Shown in pieces: positions 1-7,899 of a DNA stretch of 64,000 nucleotides. Every line of letters starts with the position of its first letter. Positions within the stretch are counted from its first letter, which is position 1. Position numbers and translations under genes: made by a program. Below the pieces are notes generated by a model. That model was not told the origin of the DNA. It searched no databases and saw only the letters and a list, made by a program, of their open reading frames with translations. The DNA comes from Anaerolineales bacterium (GTDB lineage: Bacteria > Chloroflexota > Anaerolineae > Aggregatilineales > J027), in assembly GCA_020634155.1 (NCBI GenBank), contig JACKCI010000002.1, positions 1,240,001 to 1,304,000 on the forward strand, written 5' to 3'.

Positions 1-1
1 C

Positions 2-1228
2 AAACAGACTTATATCAAGGGAGGCTATGGTGAAAACAACGAAGGTTCTTTTGAGGCCTTGGAAGGCACTGGTATAGCTTTCTATGACACCTACAAGCTA
101 TATCGCTGGGATGACGTCACGCACGAATACCGTGCTTATGAAGAAGCCCCTTATAAGGAGTGGGCAAAAGACAACGGGGATATTACCCGTACAGTTGACA
201 TGCTCAGTGTGTTTTCCGCAAACTTGAGCGGAATGCCCGTGCCAGCCATTAGTGCCGTTGGTATCTCCATTACATCTGAATCCACCAATGAGTTTGGCCT
301 TGACCAACTCTACGATTATGTTGAGGACTGTCGTCTATATCGGCCTTGGCCCGGTTGGTCTTTGTTCTCTAAACGCCAAGAGTGCTTAACAGGCGATTTT
401 GGCTCCAACGAAGCCCGCGACCTGTTCCGGATTGACCCACTTGATACCCAGTTTTGGGGCTATCTCTGGAACGTACTCAACCTCGACTTTGGCCCTTCTT
501 TGAACATTGCTGAGTTACGTGAAAACCGCCAAGTGGCTGATGAAATCAGCGCTCGCCTGCCAATTTCAATGCGAATCGGTGTGGTTGCTGTGATCTTCGG
601 CTTCTCCTTGGGTATTCCGCTAGGGGTGATGGCTGCTATCTACCACAATACGGTGATTGACTTTTTCGCTACTTTTGTGGCGGTTATTGGACAATCAACC
701 CCAAGTATTGTGTTGGCCCCCCTGTTGATTATTATCTTGGCGGTGCAGCTCAAAGTCTTACCGACACCAGATAGGTCGATTTGGACAGAAAAACCGTTCT
801 TCAGTCGAGATTATCTGGTGGCTCTGATTATGCCAACGGTTGCCCTCGGAACAGGTATGAGTGCTGGTATTGCCCGTTTGACCCGCGCTAGTCTCCTCCA
901 AGTGTTAAGCGAAGACTATATCCGTACTGCCCGCGCCAAGGGTTTGCGTGAACGCACGGTTGTCTACCTGCACGCCCTCAAGAACTCCCTGATTCCAGTT
1001 GCGACCATCTTAGGGCCGCTATTGGCAGGTATCTTGACGGGTACTTTCGTGATTGAGTTGATTTTCTTGATCCCCGGCTTGGGGCAATCATTTATCAACA
1101 GTGTGGGTGCCCGTGACTATACCACGATTATGGCTGTCACCTTGTTGTACTCGACATTCCTTATTGCAGGCAATATCTTGGTCGATATCATGTACACGTG
1201 GCTTGACCCACGTATTCGCTTCGACTAA
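2..1228 (+). CDS. Oligopeptide/dipeptide ABC transporter permease, DppB/OppB-like (5' end outside window)
   Basis: Inner-membrane permease subunit of a peptide-type ABC importer. The frame is open from the first bases, so the start and the first membrane helix lie upstream. The last ~230 residues are typical of the family: a helix after RLPISMRIGVV, several further hydrophobic helices, and the cytoplasmic EAA-type loop DYIRTARAKGLRERTVV that docks on the ATPase. The end WLDPRIRFD is also typical. The region before that, at least 175 residues, is soluble-looking, holds two Cys (in EDCRLY and RQECLTG) and is much longer than the usual loop between helices 1 and 2. Partner permease, binding protein and ATPases are not in the window. 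Function is clear; substrate is unknown. Confidence 0.88.
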   Translation, partial: KQTYIKGGYGENNEGSFEALEGTGIAFYDTYKLYRWDDVTHEYRAYEEAPYKEWAKDNGDITRTVDMLSVFSANLSGMPVPAISAVGISITSESTNEFGLDQLYDYVEDCRLYRPWPGWSLFSKRQECLTGDFGSNEARDLFRIDPLDTQFWGYLWNVLNLDFGPSLNIAELRENRQVADEISARLPISMRIGVVAVIFGFSLGIPLGVMAAIYHNTVIDFFATFVAVIGQSTPSIVLAPLLIIILAVQLKVLPTPDRSIWTEKPFFSRDYLVALIMPTVALGTGMSAGIARLTRASLLQVLSEDYIRTARAKGLRERTVVYLHALKNSLIPVATILGPLLAGILTGTFVIELIFLIPGLGQSFINSVGARDYTTIMAVTLLYSTFLIAGNILVDIMYTWLDPRIRFD

Positions 1229-1259
1229 TTTTTCTGCAACCAACCTGACGCTTCTACCA

Positions 1260-1296
1260 CGCATCGCAGTCTACCCTAGACTGCGATGCGTTTTTT
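1260..1296 (+). terminator. Rho-independent terminator after the ABC permease
   Basis: A perfect 13-bp inverted repeat (1260-1272 with 1278-1290) surrounds a 5-base loop and is followed directly by six T (1291-1296). It separates the permease transcript from the FHA gene cluster. Confidence 0.93.
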
Positions 1297-1297
1297 G

Positions 1298-1325
1298 TTG
1301 AACTCTGGCAAGGTAATGCTACAAT
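1298..1325 (+). promoter_or_regulatory. Predicted sigma70-type promoter of the FHA/MoxR/VWA cluster
   Basis: TTGAAC (1298-1303), a 16-bp spacer and TACAAT (1320-1325) lie between the terminator and the ATG at 1357. It is the only reasonable promoter before the 16-gene run. Predicted from sequence only. Confidence 0.5.
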
Positions 1326-1356
1326 TGAAAGATAGTCCTAGTTTGAGGGAAACGCG

Positions 1357-3327
1357 ATGTATCGCGGACGCCTAGAAATTTTCAATCCAGATGGCCCTGT
1401 CGAGAGCTACTTCATTGAAAAAGAAACCATAGCGATTGGGCGCTCAACAGGTAATGACCTAGTTATCGACCGACATGGCATCTCCCGTTACCATGTCACG
1501 CTGGCGATCAAAGATCAACAGGGTACCCTTGAAGACCTTGAATCGGTCAATGGTACCTATGTTGATGGTCTGCGCCTTGGTGCCCATACGCCTCGTATCT
1601 TGCGTGGGGGTGAGGAAATTCAATTGGGGGATACCCGCTTGATTTTCCATCCCGTTCAAGACCTTGAATTGACCCGCCCCACCAACATTCAAATTGTAGA
1701 AACCGACACCTTTCATGCCGAGTTAGATGGCCCGGCTATTGCGGCTACCCCCGGTGCTCATGTGCCTGCGACGCTCAAAATCACCAATAAGAGCAATGCC
1801 CCATTGCGCTTGATGCTTCAAGTAGAGGGTATACCCAAAGAGTGGGTACGCCTTGACCGCATTGAGTTGGAATTAGACCCAGAGACTGAGACCCAAGTCG
1901 GGGTCAATTTTAAGCCGCTCCGCCGCCCTGAAAGCAAACCGGGTGATTATCCCGTCACTATCCATCTCAAGACCGAGTCTGAGGTTGCAGAAATCCACTC
2001 ACGGCTATTGATATTAGCTTATAGTGGCTTTGGCGCAGCCATTGGCACCCCCTTGGTCATTGATGACCAGCCCTTTAAGCTGTTTATCCATAACCAAGGT
2101 AACGCCCCGTTGCGGGTGCGTTTTACAGGTGCCAGCCGTGAGACTCCCATGCGCTTTGCTTTTCGTCCACCCCAAATTACCCTTGGCCCCGGTGAACGCC
2201 AAACGGTATTGGGCGAGGCGGCTTTGTTGCGGCGACCTTTGTTGATGCGTCGGCCTCGTACCTATCACTATGAGGTTGTAACCCATTCATTGGACGCGGC
2301 AGCCTTCCAAGCACCTGTCAGTGGAGACTACCAAGTTAGCCCATTGTTCCCGATCTGGTTAGTTGGCGTTCTGGTGCCTGTGGTTTTGTTGATTGCCGTG
2401 ATTGTGGGTCTTTTGGTGATGAGCCTATTCAATGATACAGATGATGGTGAATCTGCCAAGCTGCCTGCCGCCAGTCCGGTCATTGAGCTATTTCAAATTG
2501 AAGGAAGTACCGCCATCAAACTAGATGAGCCGTTGGTGGTCACATGGCGTACTGCTGATGCGACTCAGGTTTGGATTGAAGCCCAACGGGGTACCCTCCC
2601 TAGTCTGAAATACCCTTTACCCGGTATTCAAGGGACAGGGCATCTGATTCAATTGCCAGAAGCGGGCTATTACACCATTACCCTTGTCGCTGAACAAGAT
2701 GGTGCTACAACGAGTAAGTTTATCAACGTGGCAGTTAGCCCCATGATTAGCCTGCAAGTTGCCACCACACCACATGGTACGCAGCTATACCGGAGTTTTG
2801 CGTCTCAGCGTGTACAATTACAGTGGCAAGTGAATTGGACAACTACCGAGACCGCCAGCGATACCTTGCCTATCCAGCTATTTTTAACCAGTGCGGTGTT
2901 GGGTTTAGAAAACGAGCCATTGGCATCAGCGACCAGTACCGCGCCACGTATGTTTGAGGTGGAGCCATTCTTGACCACTGACCCCGTTAACGTGGAATTG
3001 CTGGTGGTCGGGCCAGATAATGTTCAAACAACGGAGACTGTCACAATTGAGGTGGTATACCCTGTGTGTACCACGCAATCAGCCCAAACAGATGTCTATC
3101 GTGGCCCTGCGCCGGACTTTGCCTTGGTCAGTGCCTTACCGCAAGATACCGCGGTGAGCATTACGGAGCGGACGGCGGATGATGCTTGGTTGTTTATTCA
3201 AATCCCCGCCGAGTATGTGCAAGTCAGCACCACCGGATGGATTGAGCGTGAAGCGGTTGTCTGTGATGGCTTTGTAACTGAGGATATTGTGCCTGTACCG
3301 GATGCGGCTCCTGCCAGCAATGGTTAA
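1357..3327 (+). CDS. FHA-domain single-pass membrane protein with C-terminal SH3-like region
   Basis: An N-terminal FHA domain (about residues 5-100) carries the phosphothreonine-binding signature: GRS at 28-30, SRYH at 43-46 and NGTYVDG at 65-71. It therefore probably reads Thr phosphorylation in the cytoplasm. Ig-like beta-rich segments follow, with one membrane helix near 331-355 (LVGVLVPVVLLIAVIVGLLV). The extracytoplasmic part ends in an SH3b-like stretch (about 568-640, TDVYRGPAPDFALVSAL), a fold that often binds cell wall or peptides. It is the first gene of a long same-strand cluster, 21 bp before the next gene. Atypical kinases at the other end of the window could supply the ligand, but that is inference. 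Confidence 0.85.
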   Translation: MYRGRLEIFNPDGPVESYFIEKETIAIGRSTGNDLVIDRHGISRYHVTLAIKDQQGTLEDLESVNGTYVDGLRLGAHTPRILRGGEEIQLGDTRLIFHPVQDLELTRPTNIQIVETDTFHAELDGPAIAATPGAHVPATLKITNKSNAPLRLMLQVEGIPKEWVRLDRIELELDPETETQVGVNFKPLRRPESKPGDYPVTIHLKTESEVAEIHSRLLILAYSGFGAAIGTPLVIDDQPFKLFIHNQGNAPLRVRFTGASRETPMRFAFRPPQITLGPGERQTVLGEAALLRRPLLMRRPRTYHYEVVTHSLDAAAFQAPVSGDYQVSPLFPIWLVGVLVPVVLLIAVIVGLLVMSLFNDTDDGESAKLPAASPVIELFQIEGSTAIKLDEPLVVTWRTADATQVWIEAQRGTLPSLKYPLPGIQGTGHLIQLPEAGYYTITLVAEQDGATTSKFINVAVSPMISLQVATTPHGTQLYRSFASQRVQLQWQVNWTTTETASDTLPIQLFLTSAVLGLENEPLASATSTAPRMFEVEPFLTTDPVNVELLVVGPDNVQTTETVTIEVVYPVCTTQSAQTDVYRGPAPDFALVSALPQDTAVSITERTADDAWLFIQIPAEYVQVSTTGWIEREAVVCDGFVTEDIVPVPDAAPASNG

Positions 3328-3348
3328 GGGTGTAGTGGGAGAGCGGGT

Positions 3349-5853
3349 GTGAGGAAACGATGGATACTAATACTAGGGCTGTTGCTCTTAACAGCCTTTA
3401 GCCCCTATCGCCAAGATCAGAATGATATTGAGCTAGAAATACGCGCTGGCTATGAGGGCTACTTTCGGGCGGGCAAGTGGCTACCCGTTCAGGTCACAGT
3501 GCGGAACAGCGGCAATGACTTTCGCGGTACCCTTCAAGTGCGGGCGCAGGATATTGGCGATAATGCTGAGACGCTCTATCAAGCACCCCTCACCGTCGCT
3601 CGTAATTCACCTAAAACTGTTTTTGTTTATGTCTCACTTGAAGACCAGCACCCCAATATCCAAGTCGAGTTGGTCGATACCAAGGGCCGTATTGTGGAGA
3701 CGGCTACCGAGCGCTTGACCCAACTCCGCCCCCGCGATATTTTGCAGGTAGTTTTGACTGAATCCCCCTTGGGCACGGTTGATGTCACCGGACGGCAATT
3801 AGGTATTGGTGATACGATTCAAGTCAATTGGACAGTACGCGATATTCCCGATGAAGCTGATGCTTTACGCGCCGTCGATGTGATTACCCTCTTTGATATT
3901 CGTAACGGACGCTTGAGCCGAGAGCAACAGGACGCCCTTGCTGCGTGGGTCTATAGTGGCGGGCATTTGATTTTGCACGGTGGCCCCAATTGGCAATACA
4001 CAGCCGATTTTTTCAATCCTTTGCTGCCAACTACGCCTGAAAGCCTAACGACGGTCGAGTCCTTTGCGGCATTAGGTGCCTACCTAGGCCGCCCTTCTGA
4101 TACCCTTGACCCCAGTGAAAATCCCTATGTCGTCACCGCCAACACCCCCCATGATGACGCCGAGGTGTTGGTACAGGTTGAGGATGTACCGTTGATTGTA
4201 CGCGCCTTGCGGGGGAGTGGGGTGGTTGATTTTATCGCGGCTGACCCCATGACTGAGCCACTCAATACCTACCAAGACTTGGATACCCTCTGGTTTAATC
4301 TGGTCGTCAGCAGCCCCCCACGCCCCAGTTGGGACTATGATTTTGAGGATTGGACGACCGCTAACCGCGCCATCCGTATTATTTCGGGCTACGACTTCCC
4401 TTCGGCTCTCCAAATGTTAGCCTTTTTGGGGGTGTATATTGTGCTAATTGGCCCCGTCAATTATCTGGTGCTGCGTCAAGTGCGGCGGCTTGAATTGGCG
4501 TGGTTTACCATCCCCTTATTGATTGCCATATTTACAGCGGTTGCCTATAACACAGGCTTTAGTCTACGCGGTGATGCCCCCACGGTTAGCCACTTGTCGG
4601 TGGTACAGGTCTGGCCCGATAGTGATATAGCGCGGGTTGATGGACTCGTTGGGGTCTTTTCGCCACGTCGTACCACTTATGACCTGAGTATTCCCGATGC
4701 CATGACCCTCCGGACTGTGCCGGGCATTAAGGACATTGATACCGCCATTGCTGAGATACCGATTGTCCAAGATGAAAACTATCGCGTCACCGATTTACCA
4801 GTCGATGCTGGTGTCGTAGCAACTTTTGCTACCAGTGGTTATGCACCTGCCACCCATATTGAGGGTAACGCTGTTTGGACACTCACCGAGACCCAAATTG
4901 TGCAACTGAGTGGGCAAGTGACCAATACCACCGATTTCGTCCTCGAAGATGCGGTGTTGTTAGCAAAAGATACCTACAATCCCATTGGGCAATTGGAGCC
5001 GGGGGCCAGCCGTCAATTCAAGATGTTGGTTGAGCTACAAGAACCGACATGGCTCCCCATCGGTAACCGCAGCCCTGTCAATGTCTACTTTAATACCCTC
5101 CCCGGACGCCCCAACCGTGCCACCACTTATGACCTCAATCCTTTTGGATGCAGTGATATTGGCGGCTATGATGCAATGATGGCGGAGGTGATGGTTGGGC
5201 AAGATTTTGACTGTAACGATGGGCGTGGGACTGAAGAACAACGCGAGGCACGCCGACGGGCGCTTCTGGTGGCGTCTATTAGCAGCGAATTTGATTATAG
5301 CGGCGGACGGGCGGGTGATGTCTACCTTGTCGGCTGGGCGAATACGGCTCCCTTCACGGCCCAACTGGATGGGGATGACCAAAATAACAAATACGAGTCG
5401 CTTTATATTTTCAAGTTGCCGGCCCGTTACGCCACCGATGTTACTGCCGACCAGCCTATCCTCATCCCGCCCGGCTTGCTGACGTGGACAGCCATTGATA
5501 CCGTCGGCTTCACTCGTGAGCGTACCCCCTATAACCTACGGTTGTATAATTCAGAGCAGATTACCTTCCGTTTTGCCCCTGTTGGGGCGCTAGCCAACCT
5601 TGCCATTGACCGCATTGACTTGTTTATCGAGATACTCGGCAGTAGCCAAGGCATTAATGTGGCTTTTTGGGATTGGCAGCAAGGCATTTGGGTGGTGCAA
5701 CGGCTCGACCGTAACCAGCGCCAAATCTCGCTGGAAACACCAGATGCTTACCTTGGGCCAGATAACGCCCTCTTGGTGCAAGTCTTGACCGATGATTCAG
5801 TGGACGACGGCCCACCCATCCAGTATATTGAGCCGTTCATGTATACCCAATAA
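3349..5853 (+). CDS. Large exported protein with two internal membrane helices, function unknown
   Basis: GTG start behind a GGGAGAG element. The N-terminus is a signal peptide or anchor (ILILGLLLLTAF, 6-17). Beta-rich extracytoplasmic segments follow (about 25-130), then a Rossmann or glutamine-amidotransferase-like segment around 175-300 (AVDVITLFDI, AWVYSGGHLILHGG). Two membrane helices lie near 354-375 and 384-404, and a long beta-rich C-terminal part ends with a possible carbohydrate- or protein-binding sandwich. The GATase-like piece shows no Cys-His pair, so it is probably not an enzyme. The gene ends 14 bp before an ABC ATPase gene, and large GldG-like or DUF4350-like partners of ABC-2 exporters are a reasonable comparison. 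I do not recognise a named family over the full length. Confidence 0.7.
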   Translation: MRKRWILILGLLLLTAFSPYRQDQNDIELEIRAGYEGYFRAGKWLPVQVTVRNSGNDFRGTLQVRAQDIGDNAETLYQAPLTVARNSPKTVFVYVSLEDQHPNIQVELVDTKGRIVETATERLTQLRPRDILQVVLTESPLGTVDVTGRQLGIGDTIQVNWTVRDIPDEADALRAVDVITLFDIRNGRLSREQQDALAAWVYSGGHLILHGGPNWQYTADFFNPLLPTTPESLTTVESFAALGAYLGRPSDTLDPSENPYVVTANTPHDDAEVLVQVEDVPLIVRALRGSGVVDFIAADPMTEPLNTYQDLDTLWFNLVVSSPPRPSWDYDFEDWTTANRAIRIISGYDFPSALQMLAFLGVYIVLIGPVNYLVLRQVRRLELAWFTIPLLIAIFTAVAYNTGFSLRGDAPTVSHLSVVQVWPDSDIARVDGLVGVFSPRRTTYDLSIPDAMTLRTVPGIKDIDTAIAEIPIVQDENYRVTDLPVDAGVVATFATSGYAPATHIEGNAVWTLTETQIVQLSGQVTNTTDFVLEDAVLLAKDTYNPIGQLEPGASRQFKMLVELQEPTWLPIGNRSPVNVYFNTLPGRPNRATTYDLNPFGCSDIGGYDAMMAEVMVGQDFDCNDGRGTEEQREARRRALLVASISSEFDYSGGRAGDVYLVGWANTAPFTAQLDGDDQNNKYESLYIFKLPARYATDVTADQPILIPPGLLTWTAIDTVGFTRERTPYNLRLYNSEQITFRFAPVGALANLAIDRIDLFIEILGSSQGINVAFWDWQQGIWVVQRLDRNQRQISLETPDAYLGPDNALLVQVLTDDSVDDGPPIQYIEPFMYTQ

Positions 5854-5867
5854 AGGAGCGCGAGTCG

Positions 5868-6929
5868 ATGTCTGATCTAGGAACTCCCCCTGTCGAAGAA
5901 GAAGTGTTTTCGGCTGACGAGCATGTTGCGGCTGAAAATCTAGCGGCGGTTTCGGCCCTACGGACAGAGATTGACGAAACCGACCTCATTATTGAAACAC
6001 GTGGCCTCAATAAGCGCTATGGCAAGTTGCACGCCGTCAAAGACCTGACTCTACAGGTGCCGAAGGGCGCGATTTATGGCTTTGTCGGCCCCAATGGTGC
6101 GGGCAAAACCAGCACCATGCGGATGCTTACAACCCTTATGCGTCCTACATCGGGTGAGGCCCATATCAACGGCTTCTCCGTCACCAAAGACCCGCGTGAG
6201 GTTCGGCGCTCAATTGGCTATATGCCGGACTTCTTTGGCGTTTATGAGGATATGAAGGTCTGGGAATACCTTGACTTTTTTGCGGCTTGCTATGAAATCC
6301 CAGAGGGTCAGCGCCCCGGTCTCATCCGTGACCTGCTCGAATTGGTCGAACTCAGCCACCGCCGCGATGATATGGTCGATAAACTCAGTCGGGGTATGAA
6401 GCAACGCCTCTGCTTGGCCCGTACCCTTGCCCATGACCCCGCCGTCCTTATCCTTGACGAACCCGCGTCTGGTCTCGACCCCCGTGCCCGTGTTGAAATC
6501 CGCGAGCTATTGATTGAACTTGCCAAGATGGGCAAGACCATCTTTTTCTCCTCCCATATCTTGGCTGATGTCAGCGAAATCTGTACCCATATCGGCATTC
6601 TCGAGGCGGGCGAGATGGTCATGCAGGGGCCGATTAAAGAACTCCGCAAGCAATTATCACCGCACCGCACCATTGTCGTGACCTTGCTCAACCGCCCTGA
6701 TGAAGCCAAGCAAGCCCTAAACTTAATTGCTGGTGTGCAAAACATCCATGATTTGGAACCCGAAGACGGCAAGCCCCGCCTCAAGATTGAATTTACAGGC
6801 GAGGACACGGGCATCAGTGAAATGCTCCAAGCCCTGATGACCAAGGGTATCCCCGTTGTCAACTTTGCAGAGGAAGCCTCTGACCTCGAAGATGTCTTTA
6901 TGAAAGTGACCAAGGGGATTGTGACCTAA
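5868..6929 (+). CDS. ABC-2 type exporter ATP-binding protein (first pair)
   Basis: Energises the membrane subunit encoded immediately downstream. Walker A is GPNGAGKTS (74-82), the signature is LSRGMKQRL (about 172-180) and Walker B is LILDEPASGLDP (about 192-203), followed by the switch His in FFSSHIL. The signature and the DUF4162-like C-terminal tail fit the CcmA/NatA/GldA-type group of single-domain export ATPases. It has an acidic N-terminal extension of about 43 residues before the domain. The stop overlaps the next start by one base (TAATG), so the pair is translationally coupled. Substrate is unknown. Confidence 0.92.
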   Translation: MSDLGTPPVEEEVFSADEHVAAENLAAVSALRTEIDETDLIIETRGLNKRYGKLHAVKDLTLQVPKGAIYGFVGPNGAGKTSTMRMLTTLMRPTSGEAHINGFSVTKDPREVRRSIGYMPDFFGVYEDMKVWEYLDFFAACYEIPEGQRPGLIRDLLELVELSHRRDDMVDKLSRGMKQRLCLARTLAHDPAVLILDEPASGLDPRARVEIRELLIELAKMGKTIFFSSHILADVSEICTHIGILEAGEMVMQGPIKELRKQLSPHRTIVVTLLNRPDEAKQALNLIAGVQNIHDLEPEDGKPRLKIEFTGEDTGISEMLQALMTKGIPVVNFAEEASDLEDVFMKVTKGIVT

Positions 6930-7849
6930 TGCGACGACTGCCGAATCCCTTCCGCCTTATTGCCCGCAACCCCGTGGCCCTCAAAGAGCTACGGGGGCGG
7001 ATGCGCGGCCCGCGTGCCTTTATTGTCTTGACGGGCTATCTGATTGTAGTGGCTGGCTTCACCGTCATCATCTATTTGGCGACCACTGAAGCCTCATTGA
7101 GTACAACAGGCGAAGTGGATGGTGGCACCGTTGGGCGCTTCTTGTTTAACTCAGTGGTAGCGATGGAGCTATTCTTAGTGACCTTCATCACGCCCGCCTT
7201 TACTGCCAGCGCTATCAGCGGCGAACATGAACACCAGACCTATGACCTGCTCCGCACCACCTTGTTACCAGAGCGCTCTTTAGTCTGGGGCAAGCTCTTT
7301 TCGACCTTGGCCTATGTCATGTTGCTCTTGTTGGCAGCCATTCCCCTCCAAAGTATCGCCTTTTTGTTCGGCGGAGTAGACCTACCCGAAATCTATATCG
7401 CCTTTGTGACCCTTTTTGCGACGACGACCTTACTCGGTACCTTGGGTGTTTACTTTTCAGCCACCACCCGCCGCACTCTCAAGGCCAATATCTTTACCTA
7501 TGTAAGCACGATGGGGTTAGTGGTCATTACCGCGATGGCGGTTATGGTGTTGGTGAGCATTGAGGTCTCGCGTTCTTTTGGCGGGCAAAATAATATCACC
7601 GTAGCAGGGGAGTGGGTGTTGCTATTATTGCGGGGGGTGTTTGTCTGCCTCAACCCGCTCACCACCTTGCTAACCTCCCAAGACTATTTGATTAACCAGC
7701 AATCGGCCTTTAGCTTTGTCTATACCTTCAGCGATGGCTCAACCGTGACCTTGCCCTCGCCTTGGATTGTTTATTCCATTGCTTATATGGTTTTATCAGC
7801 GCTGATTTTCTGGCGCACCGTGCGTGTGATGAGCGAGATTGAAGAATAA
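6929..7849 (+). CDS. ABC-2 family exporter membrane subunit (first pair)
   Basis: A 306-residue protein with about six predicted membrane helices. It starts inside the stop codon of the ATPase gene. The N-terminal segment NPVALKELRGRMRGPRAFI matches the elbow-helix and coupling region of ABC-2/GldF-like permeases. An extracytoplasmic loop follows the first helix. The motif SGEHEHQTYDLLRTT, present near residue 100, is characteristic of this permease type. It forms an exporter or mechanotransducing complex with the preceding ATPase. Confidence 0.85.
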   Translation: MRRLPNPFRLIARNPVALKELRGRMRGPRAFIVLTGYLIVVAGFTVIIYLATTEASLSTTGEVDGGTVGRFLFNSVVAMELFLVTFITPAFTASAISGEHEHQTYDLLRTTLLPERSLVWGKLFSTLAYVMLLLLAAIPLQSIAFLFGGVDLPEIYIAFVTLFATTTLLGTLGVYFSATTRRTLKANIFTYVSTMGLVVITAMAVMVLVSIEVSRSFGGQNNITVAGEWVLLLLRGVFVCLNPLTTLLTSQDYLINQQSAFSFVYTFSDGSTVTLPSPWIVYSIAYMVLSALIFWRTVRVMSEIEE

Positions 7850-7899
7850 CGGAACATTTAAGGACACGTAGGCGTAGTATTCGTAAGTGAGGTGGAATC

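Noticed and set aside
6308..6913. A 201-codon - strand open frame
   Set aside because: It is opposite to the ABC ATPase with intact signature and Walker B motifs.
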